Shown here: positions 8,638 through 14,868 of the stretch, piece by piece
Numbering within the stretch: the stretch's first letter is position 1
Layout: each line of letters starts with the position of its first letter
Assembly: GCA_030631415.1 (NCBI GenBank)
Contig: DAOVLE010000024.1
Coordinates: forward strand, 1 to 35,228
Origin: JAAEQG01 sp023133475
GTDB taxonomy: Bacteria; Planctomycetota; Phycisphaerae; UBA1845
Reading direction: 5' to 3'
Length of the DNA: 35,228 nucleotides
The notes under the pieces: model-generated
Databases searched by the model: none
What the model saw: the letters and a program-made list of their open reading frames with translations, nothing else
Told to the model about the DNA's origin: nothing
Translations under genes and position numbers: made by a program

Positions 8638-9612
8638 ATGTCGGGTAAACGCGAAGTGTCATTTCAGATGACCGAATACACGGATCGGAGCCCATACCTC
8701 CGCGCCATCGGAGTTGTCCTGCTTGCTGTCGGCGTGACGGCCGCGTTCTTCGGCCCCGTGGAAGTATACTGTTTCTACCTTTTCTCCAGCGGCGGCCGCT
8801 TCCACTACGAAGGTTTCGGGTTCGGGTCGTTGATGTTCGGGAACATTGCCTGCCAGATCGCCGGGTACTATCTGATCGCCGCCCTATTCATTCCGCTCGG
8901 CTACGGCCACCTGAAGCTGCGCCGCTGGGCACGAACGCTTTCACTTGCCGGGCTTTGGGTGTGGCTGATCTTCGGCGTACCGGCACTAGTCGTGTTCCTC
9001 GCTATACTGGGACAATCGAAGAGGCCTTCGCTGGGCACGATGGTGGTTGCTAGTTCGCTTTTGGTGGTGCTCTACACGGCGATACCGGCGATACTCATCG
9101 CGCTGTACCGAGGCAGGAACGTGAGGCTGACCTTTGACCACAATGATCCTGGGGTCCACTGGACGGAGAAGTTGCCGCTGGCGGTCCTAGTGCTTTGCTT
9201 CGTGCTGACGTTCTATGTCATTGTGCTGCATGTCCCACTTCTGTTCAACGGGCTGTTTGCGCTGCCCGGCGTCCTGTTATCTGGCCTTCCGGGCTTCGTT
9301 CTGATTGACGTCTCGATCCTGTGTCTTGTGTGTCTGATTTGGGGCGCTGCGAGGCTGAGGGCCTGGGCATGGTGGGGTGCCCTCATGTACTTCGGCTTCA
9401 TGACAGTGTCTCTGATGACGGCGCTGTTCAGCTTCAGCGTTTCAGACGTTGTAACGAGAATGGCTTTTGCCCCAAAGGAAATCGAGGCACTACAAGGGGT
9501 GCCACTGCAGCTCTATCACCTCACGGCGCTCGTGGCGCCGCCTCTGGTTGGCACATTCGGGCTGCTTATGTATTCGAGGCGCCATTTCGCCCCAGCATCG
9601 CACGTCTCATAG
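8638..9612 (+). CDS. Multi-span membrane protein of unknown function
   Basis: I do not recognise the family. The protein of about 324 residues has eight to nine strongly hydrophobic segments. They include YLRAIGVVLLAVGVTAAFFG at the start, a pair around FGNIACQIAGYYLIAALFIP, then LAGLWVWLIFGVPALVVFLA, VVASSLLVVLYTAIPAILIA, LAVLVLCFVLTFYVIVLHV, a near-continuous hydrophobic stretch to WGALMYFGFMTVSLMTALF, and a last one near LVAPPLVGTFGLLMY. The loops are short and no catalytic motif is evident. The start is uncertain: TTG 8581, ATG 8638 and ATG 8668 are in frame and none has a good ribosome site. The gene lies 40 bases before a ribosome-site-bearing small ORF on the same strand. Confidence 0.62.
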   Translation: MSGKREVSFQMTEYTDRSPYLRAIGVVLLAVGVTAAFFGPVEVYCFYLFSSGGRFHYEGFGFGSLMFGNIACQIAGYYLIAALFIPLGYGHLKLRRWARTLSLAGLWVWLIFGVPALVVFLAILGQSKRPSLGTMVVASSLLVVLYTAIPAILIALYRGRNVRLTFDHNDPGVHWTEKLPLAVLVLCFVLTFYVIVLHVPLLFNGLFALPGVLLSGLPGFVLIDVSILCLVCLIWGAARLRAWAWWGALMYFGFMTVSLMTALFSFSVSDVVTRMAFAPKEIEALQGVPLQLYHLTALVAPPLVGTFGLLMYSRRHFAPASHVS

Positions 9613-9652
9613 CGTGATCGCCACGTGTTATAGCCATCGAGGAGACGGAGCG

Positions 9653-9748
9653 GTGAAAACGGAGGCTGGGACCGCACGGCTCCGAGACCCGCTGAATAGA
9701 TGCGACTTTGAGGAGATCCTTCAACTCGACGAAGGAGGTGGCGTATGA
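9653..9748 (+). CDS. 31-residue ORF coupled to the DUF3795-like gene
   Basis: A GTG start at 9653 is preceded at about 8 bases by GAGGAGA. It reads 31 codons, starting VKTEAGTARLRDP and ending EEILQLDEGGGV. The TGA stop overlaps the ATG of the next gene in an ATGA arrangement, typical of translational coupling. It could be a real small protein, a leader ORF or the relic of a longer gene. No homology is recognised. Confidence 0.4.
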   Translation: MKTEAGTARLRDPLNRCDFEEILQLDEGGGV

Positions 9749-10152
9749 CCGTTCTTCTGGGCTGCTGTGGCTACCGCTGCGATCAGTGTCCCGCCTACAA
9801 GGCCAACCTGCGGACCCACGCGGACCGCGTGAAGGTCAGCGAGGACTATCGCAAGTACTATGACTACGAGATCGAGCCGGAGAACGTCGATTGCGATGGA
9901 TGCCTCCATACTCGCGAGGCCCCCAACCCCAACTGTCCCGTGCGTCCGTGCGCGTTCGGCAGAGGCGTTCAGACCTGCGCCGAGTGCGACGACTTCGGCT
10001 GCGCGAAGCTCCAGCAGACGATGAATGCGATCAAGCCGATCGCCGCGAAACATGCGCAGAACATGTCCGCAGAAGAGTACGATCGGTACATTCGCCCCTT
10101 CGTGACGGAAGAACGGCTGGAGAAGCTGCGCCGCTCGCCAAACGCAGAATAG
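9745..10152 (+). CDS. DUF3795-like cysteine-rich protein
   Basis: This 135-residue protein starts with CCGYRCDQCPAYKAN and continues with CDGCLHTREAPNPNCPVRPC and CAECDDFGCAKLQ. That spacing of cysteines is typical of the DUF3795 family, which is thought to bind zinc or another metal; its function is not established. There is no signal peptide, so it should be cytoplasmic. The ATG at 9745 has AAGGAGG at a good distance and overlaps the stop of the preceding 31-codon ORF by four bases, so the two are probably co-translated. The family call rests on the Cys pattern and length. Confidence 0.8.
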   Translation: MTVLLGCCGYRCDQCPAYKANLRTHADRVKVSEDYRKYYDYEIEPENVDCDGCLHTREAPNPNCPVRPCAFGRGVQTCAECDDFGCAKLQQTMNAIKPIAAKHAQNMSAEEYDRYIRPFVTEERLEKLRRSPNAE

Positions 10153-10189
10153 CAAGTTTGTAGGGTGCGCCCCCGACGCACCGCCTGGC

Positions 10190-10436
10190 CTATGCCCCAA
10201 TCGTCGCGCTGGCGGTTTCGCTCCACCCTTGACATGCCGCCAAGCCTCGTCGCTGTGCGACGGCGGACTTCGTCCGCAGCGGCCCGTCAATGGCAGGCGG
10301 TCCCTTTTCGCCCGTCGTGGCGACCCAGCGGAGTATGTAGTGGGCGGTCTTGCCGCCGTCTTCGCCAAGGTAGTCTACCACGTATGGCGTCCGCGTGTCG
10401 ACCAACAGAAAGCTCAGTTCCACAGGGCGGGTGCAT
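10190..10436 (-). pseudogene. C-terminal remnant of a planctomycete protein, interrupted by a repeat
   Basis: On the minus strand the sequence reads RPVELSFLLVDTRTPYVVDY, GEDGGKTAHYILRWVATTGEKGP, then about 25 unrelated residues, then WSETASATIGA and a stop. I recall the segment TAHYMLRW...GETGPWSETASATIGA as the contiguous C-terminal end of many planctomycete proteins, where it forms a fibronectin-III-like strand set. Here GEKGP and WSETAS are separated by bases 10231-10305, which carry a short inverted repeat (GGACTTCGTCC). No start codon or N-terminal part is present upstream; the sequence runs into REP-like repeats at 10440. I take it as a gene fragment with a small insertion. Confidence 0.55.
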
Positions 10437-10475
10437 GACACTTCAGGCGGGCGAATAGCCCCGGAGGGGCGCGGG

Positions 10476-10660
10476 TCTTTAGCCACGGGCGTAAGCCCGT
10501 GGTGCAAGGAAACAGTTCCCCCAAGCCCCGGCAGGGGCGACGGACTGCTGCCCGCAAAGGAAATCCTCCGCCCCGCTGGGGCTTGGGTTCTCACGCCTCC
10601 CTGTTTCCACGGGCTTACGCCCGTGGCTATTTACCTTCGCCCCTGCCGGGGCTGAAGACA
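10476..10660. repeat. Inverted pair of CCACGGGCGTAAGCCCGTGG palindromes
   Basis: TTTAGCCACGGGCGTAAGCC(CGTGG) at 10479-10501 is itself a palindrome and recurs in inverted orientation at about 10606-10630. Between them are CCCCGGCAGGGGC and CCCCGCTGGGGCTTGGG hairpins. The cluster separates the DUF3795-like gene and the decayed fragment from the methyltransferase-like gene, whose transcript runs into it from the right. It is a repeat composite of the REP/BIME kind. Confidence 0.65.
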
Positions 10661-10705
10661 CAACCCGCCGAAACTGTCACGGACCCCCGCAGGGCAGGTC
10701 CAGCG

Positions 10706-11665
10706 TCAACCGGGAGTTTCGCACCGTTTGTGAGCAAAGAAGATCTCCTCGCGATACATGACATCGTAACCGTTCTCTTGCAGGAACAGGCATCGGTCGA
10801 GGTCAATCACACTTCTGCAAATGTCACTCTCCGGCGCATTCCGGGCAACGGCAATGATGGTCTTGGAGTCCATGATTTTCCGTGCCACCTTGCTTCTCGG
10901 GTAAGCGTGCTCGAGGTAGCGATCCGAAAAGTAGAAGCCCTTCCCCTTTTTCTTGTATTTCGCGAACCAGTAGTTCTTCCATGCGAAGAAATCGTTGACC
11001 GGGCGCCCGAGTCGCCTCACGATTGCCGTATTACCCCCGATGTTGTCGTGGCAGCAGGACCTGCAGATCAGAAGGGGTGAATTCACGGCAATGGCGTAGT
11101 CCATACATCCGTCCGTGACGGAACCACAGGCGCCAAAAAAGATGACGGCTGCCGGGTGTCGCTCCAGATCCGGCTCAAAGATGTTCTCTCGCACGAAGCG
11201 GAAGTTTTTCAGTTGGCGATATTTCCAAAAAATCACCACTCGATAGAGGCGGTTCCACCGAGGGTCAATATCAGTACCGACGATCTCATAGGCGGGCAGC
11301 TCATGCGCCAGCCATCTGGCATGTCTGCCGTCCACCGTGGCGGGATTGACGATCAGGCGAGTTGCAGTCTCCTGCTGCGGCACGTACGCAACGATGAGAT
11401 CCCTCAGGTAGGCGTCTCTTCGCCCCCTGTAGCACTCCCAGGTGATCGTGCGGCGCTTCCAGGGACATTCGGGGAATCTTGGAAAGACGCGGTCCCATGC
11501 CTCGCGGTGTTCGCCGAGGTGAGATTGAATGGCCGACTCCTCCCGGGCACGCTCCCTGTCCGCGATGTTCCCACGGTGGAATTCGTTCAGCAACGACTCC
11601 ATGGGGGCCACGAAGTCCAGCTTCCGACTTGTTTCGTGGAACGTGTCAAGCCCCGCCTTGTTCAT
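10706..11665 (-). CDS. Methyltransferase-like protein of unclear specificity
   Basis: About 319 residues from the ATG at 11665 (GTG at 11671 is an alternative; GGGA lies upstream). The centre resembles a Rossmann-type S-adenosylmethionine-dependent methyltransferase: RLIVNPATVDGRHARWLAHE, then VGTDIDPRW as the acidic strand-2 end, then NIFEPDLE and AAVIFFGACGSVTDGCMDYA. PLLICRSCCHDNIGGNTAI recalls the PCCHH-type loop of methyltransferases in the RRNAD1/METTL25 and Trm13 groups. The C-terminal third has KKKGKGFYFSDRYLEHAYPR and ends in a Tyr/Phe-rich stretch. The first glycine-rich motif is weak, so activity is uncertain. It has no signal peptide. The flanks are repeats, so the gene seems to stand alone. 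Confidence 0.5.
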   Translation of the reverse strand: MNKAGLDTFHETSRKLDFVAPMESLLNEFHRGNIADRERAREESAIQSHLGEHREAWDRVFPRFPECPWKRRTITWECYRGRRDAYLRDLIVAYVPQQETATRLIVNPATVDGRHARWLAHELPAYEIVGTDIDPRWNRLYRVVIFWKYRQLKNFRFVRENIFEPDLERHPAAVIFFGACGSVTDGCMDYAIAVNSPLLICRSCCHDNIGGNTAIVRRLGRPVNDFFAWKNYWFAKYKKKGKGFYFSDRYLEHAYPRSKVARKIMDSKTIIAVARNAPESDICRSVIDLDRCLFLQENGYDVMYREEIFFAHKRCETPG

Positions 11666-11671
11666 TGGCAC

Positions 11672-11983
11672 GATCCCAGCAGTAGATGCCTCGTGTTCTT
11701 CTTGACCAAGGTTTCCAGTCTATCGAACCTCAATCGATCATCTTACCCGAACGACCTACTCGATCCAAGCCAGAACGGCTTCCAGTTCGTAGGGGGCGTC
11801 CCTTGACGTACCATTCAAGTGCGGACCTGGGATTCGTGCGCCCGGGCCGCACTACGAGTGGAGCGCTGTTGAGCCTTCGGCGGTGCTCAGGACAAACAGA
11901 TCAGTGCCACGCGCCGCGGGAGTTTTGCGTCGTCGCCGAATTCTGAACCTGCACGTCCGTGAGCAGGAATGCAGCACGTGGCC
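11672..11983. other. Intergenic region upstream of the methyltransferase-like gene
   Basis: No gene is visible on either strand. The region contains a TAGGGGGCGTCCCTTGACGTACC segment of the same general style as the GTAGGGTGCGCCCCCGACGCACC copy near 10161, but no clear promoter or terminator. Confidence 0.35.
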
Positions 11984-12430
11984 TCACGGGGAGCCCGCCG
12001 TGGAGGCCCGCTGAAACGTAGCGAAGTCAGCCAAGTCCACGTCGCCGTCGGCGTCGAGGTCGCAACAGCCGCAGCCGGGATCGAGACCACCTTGCGGGCC
12101 GGCCATGCATCCGGCGAAGACGGCGAAGTCGTCAAGGTCGACGAGGCCGTCTCCGTTACAGTCGCCCGGCACTTGCGTATCCGTTGATACGCCGGCCCAG
12201 AAGCCGCCGGTCAGCGTAAATGTCCCCTGCTTGTCCCCGTCGGTCATCACGCCAGCGTCGGGTTGGCCGATGGTGCCGCCAAGCTCGAAGCCGCCGCCGG
12301 TGCTGAACATCTCGCCGCCGCCGTCCATCGTGTGCCAGTCGATGATGTAGTCCTGGGCGAATGCCGTTCCGATTGAGATAGCCGAGAGGGTCAGCAGCAC
12401 TCGCAATGTTGTATGGGTTATGAAGTCCAT
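11984..12430 (-). CDS. Small secreted protein with dockerin-like tail
   Basis: The 148-residue product begins with a signal peptide (THTTLRVLLTLSAISIGTAFA). A short domain follows, IDWHTMDGGGEMFSTGGGFE then LGGTIGQPDAG, ending LTGGFWAGV. I recognise it as a common planctomycete exported module, possibly a beta structure, with no known function. The C-terminal third is dockerin type I-like: GDCNGDGLVDLDDFAVFAGC and CDLDADGDVDLADFATFQ, two Ca-loop/helix units with D-x-N/D-x-D-G spacing. The ATG at 12430 has GGAGAT upstream. It may attach to the cell surface or to partner proteins; no cohesin is visible in the window. The tail is close in sequence to those of the deiminase and the giant protease. 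Confidence 0.8.
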   Translation of the reverse strand: MDFITHTTLRVLLTLSAISIGTAFAQDYIIDWHTMDGGGEMFSTGGGFELGGTIGQPDAGVMTDGDKQGTFTLTGGFWAGVSTDTQVPGDCNGDGLVDLDDFAVFAGCMAGPQGGLDPGCGCCDLDADGDVDLADFATFQRASTAGSP

Positions 12431-12541
12431 CGCTCATCTCCGTTGTTGCGCTGCCCCGTTGCCTCTTGGCGGGCAGCGATTTGTGGGGCGGGTTTCACCC
12501 GTCGGCGAGCGTAGCCCGCCCTCCAGACTCCGTCTTATCTG

Positions 12542-12634
12542 CTGGGCCGAGAATCCTTTCTCAGCCCCTTTTGGCAATCGTGGCGCGGGAAAGTATTCCC
12601 GCCGAAGGTGGGTGCGAGGAGGGATTCTCGCACC
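12542..12634. terminator. Cluster of three hairpins downstream of the YadA-like gene
   Basis: Reading from the stop of the minus-strand gene at 12664, three stems follow. They are GGTGCGAG/CTCGCACC (12611-12618 with 12627-12634), GCGGGAA/TTCCCGC (12585-12591 with 12596-12602), and an imperfect one around 12542-12567. None has a U-tract. They fit a 3-prime end region or factor-dependent terminator. A GGCGGGTTTCACCCGTC repeat lies just beyond at 12485-12523. Confidence 0.45.
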
Positions 12635-12663
12635 AGAGCCAACGCCTACTCGTCGATTTCTTC

Positions 12664-14484
12664 TCAGCCTTCGGGCGGAGTCAGCCATTCGAGCTGTTCA
12701 GCCCGCGTCTTGGGTCCCAGTTTCCAGCCAAGCGTCTCGGCCGTTTCCAGGTTGATGGTCCCGTCCGGCTTCAACGTGCCGTTTTCGATGAGTAGTAGCT
12801 GGGTGCCGCGATTCTCCGGCCGCGCCAGCCGCTCTTCGTAGTCTTCCTGACTGACGGTCCAATGTGGCCGGACGTGGCGATTCTCGCGGATGACCTCATG
12901 TTCTTCGTACCCGCGTCGTACACCCATGACCAGATAGTCAAACCGGGTGTCACTGGTTCCTCCCTGGCTCTCGCGCACCACAATCCGCCTGGGGTTCTTC
13001 TCCACAACGAAGAGTCCGCGGCAATCCTCGATCGGCGTCACCTGTGCCGTTATGCCTTCCTCGGTCGCAACGAGCGCGAAGTGTTTGGGCAACTCGATCT
13101 CCATCTGGCCGCTGGATAGTTGACCAGTGCCGCGCACGTACACGCCGTTCTCACCGCCCTCGAGGCAAACATAGACGATTTCCTTAGCTGGATCAGTGGG
13201 ATGCGGCTGGACGAACTCCTTGGACCCACCGGTGGCCAAGAAGTTACCGTTGACAGTCACGTCCCCGTCAAATATCGCCGCGTCGGTGGCGTCGGACAAA
13301 GCATAGCCGTGCACGCCGATGCCGCCGACCTCCCAAGCACCGCCGCTGACACCCACACCGGACGGCCCCGTGGCCCTGCCGCTCACACCGTAGTAGCTGT
13401 ACTGTAGAAACTCTCCATTCCATACTTCCTCGGTCGATGTCGCCACGCCGTACGCGCCATGTCCTTTGACACCGTCAGAGTAGAAGTTGCCGCCGTAAGT
13501 GGGTTCATTGGTATTGCCTGAATGAACCGTCCCAAACACACCACAAGCCAAGTCGTCGGGATCGCTGGCTGAGGCGTCAAAATACCCGCCATAGTGGGCA
13601 ATGCCACCGGCGGCATAACCGTAAACACCGTAGTTGGTGCCGCTGCCGCCGCCGACACCTTTGACACCGATTCCGTAGTAATCGGTGACGGCATGTTCCC
13701 CGTAGATGGCCGGGCGATCGCCGGAAGCCAGCTCATCGAGAACATGCAAAGGACCACCAGGAGCGTCCGTGCCGATGCCGACGCCGCCATTGGCGCGGAT
13801 CAGGAACTGGTCGGCGGCGGTTGACGAGAAGTCTTCCTCGGTTGCGTCCGCCCATACGAACGTGCCGTCATGGTTGGCCTTGGCTTGTCGCCCGGCAGCG
13901 AGACTGTAGTGGCCGTCGGCGTAGTTGAGGAACCCGCCGGGAACGGTGGCGTAATACCCCCTGGCGTAATTGCCGGCGCCGCCGCCGACGGTTGCGTACT
14001 CGGCGCCCGCGCTGTTGCCATTGCCCCCGGCAATCGTGGAGTAGAGAGCGCTGGCGAGATTGCCGACGCCCCCGCCGACCACAGCCATCCGAGCGTTGGC
14101 GGTGTTGCCCCAACCACCATCCACGCTGGCGTACTCTCCGCTGGCGACGTTTCCCGTGCCGCCGCCGACAGTCGCCGCGGTCCCTTCGGCGACGTTGCCA
14201 TACCCGCCCCCGACGGTGCTGGACTCGGCGCCGGCCTGATTGGCGGTTCCACCCGAGACGGTGGCATACGTGGCGTCGTCGGTGCTGCCGGCGTTATCAC
14301 CGGCCTGGTTGTTCCCGCCGCCGGCAATCGTGCCATAATTGTCCGTCACGCGGTTGATGACGAGGCTAGCGCCGCCGCCACCAATCGTCGCGCCGCGTAC
14401 CATGGGTGTCACGGAGTTGTAATGATACCCACCGATGATGATCGCCACGCCGAGGAGCCATTCCAATCGCTTCGTTGTTTCCAT
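12664..14484 (-). CDS. YadA-head-like repeat protein, exported
   Basis: The 606-residue protein starts at the ATG 14484, which has AGGAG about eight bases upstream. It has a hydrophobic N-terminus (LLGVAIIIGGYHY). Residues about 45-205 form around ten repeats of roughly 14 residues of the type YATVGGGxGNxAxG, the left-handed beta-roll repeat of trimeric autotransporter (YadA/Hia) heads. Then come FVWADATEEDFSS and QFLIRANGGVGIGT, as in tail-fibre-like and endosialidase-associated proteins, and a Gly/Tyr-rich middle. The C-terminal domain (GDVTVNGNFLATGGSKEFVQ, EIVYVCLEGGENGVYVRGTG, IELPKHFALVATEEG) recurs in planctomycete secreted proteins. No YadA anchor barrel is present, so it is adhesin-like but not a complete autotransporter. 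Confidence 0.7.
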   Translation of the reverse strand: METTKRLEWLLGVAIIIGGYHYNSVTPMVRGATIGGGGASLVINRVTDNYGTIAGGGNNQAGDNAGSTDDATYATVSGGTANQAGAESSTVGGGYGNVAEGTAATVGGGTGNVASGEYASVDGGWGNTANARMAVVGGGVGNLASALYSTIAGGNGNSAGAEYATVGGGAGNYARGYYATVPGGFLNYADGHYSLAAGRQAKANHDGTFVWADATEEDFSSTAADQFLIRANGGVGIGTDAPGGPLHVLDELASGDRPAIYGEHAVTDYYGIGVKGVGGGSGTNYGVYGYAAGGIAHYGGYFDASASDPDDLACGVFGTVHSGNTNEPTYGGNFYSDGVKGHGAYGVATSTEEVWNGEFLQYSYYGVSGRATGPSGVGVSGGAWEVGGIGVHGYALSDATDAAIFDGDVTVNGNFLATGGSKEFVQPHPTDPAKEIVYVCLEGGENGVYVRGTGQLSSGQMEIELPKHFALVATEEGITAQVTPIEDCRGLFVVEKNPRRIVVRESQGGTSDTRFDYLVMGVRRGYEEHEVIRENRHVRPHWTVSQEDYEERLARPENRGTQLLLIENGTLKPDGTINLETAETLGWKLGPKTRAEQLEWLTPPEG

Positions 14485-14532
14485 GATGTGTTCTCCTGTC
14501 AAAAAAGTGCTGTAGTTGCCTCAATCGTTTGC

Positions 14533-14627
14533 GATCAGAGCCGCGCCCGTCAGCAAGCGGTCAGCGCTCTTCGAGACGGCCCTCACACATGGGCGGCAAC
14601 CGCTCCCTCACGGTCGCGGCTCTGATC
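14533..14627. repeat. Long imperfect hairpin between kinase and YadA-like gene
   Basis: GATCAGAGCCGCG at 14533-14545 is perfectly complementary to 14615-14627. The match continues imperfectly inwards (CCCGTCAGCAAGCGGT against ACCGCTCCCTCACGGT). It is upstream of the YadA-like gene and downstream of the kinase, both on the minus strand. I believe this GCTCCCTCACGGTCGCGGCTC motif is a widespread planctomycete repeat. Confidence 0.6.
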
Positions 14628-14727
14628 CGTCATCAGGCTCGGCGACGAAACCGCCGGCGTCTCACGCGGAAATACCGAAAAAAGTTGGGAGTATCTCGAA
14701 ATGGCTGAGGGATGGCGGCTACAGGGT

Positions 14728-14868
14728 TTACGGAGTGGAGCGCGATGCGGGACGCGCGTCGTAAATCCTGAGCGTTGTGTCGTTGCTACCTGCGACGAAC
14801 CAGGTGCCGTCTGGCGAGAAGGCGATGGTGTTGACGCGGCCCTCGTGCCCGCGGAGCGTCAGCGCGAG
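14728..14868 (-). pseudogene. Out-of-reach 14th WD40 blade of the kinase
   Basis: The 46 codons after the kinase TGA are in the same frame. They read LALTLRGHEGRVNTIAFSPD then GTWFVAGSNDTTLRIYDARP, with a TAA at 14728-14730. The spacing and WD40 signature (GH dipeptide, FSPDG, closing IYD in place of VWD) are those of the preceding blades. The segment is translated only if the TGA is read through, mis-sequenced or recently acquired. Confidence 0.75.
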
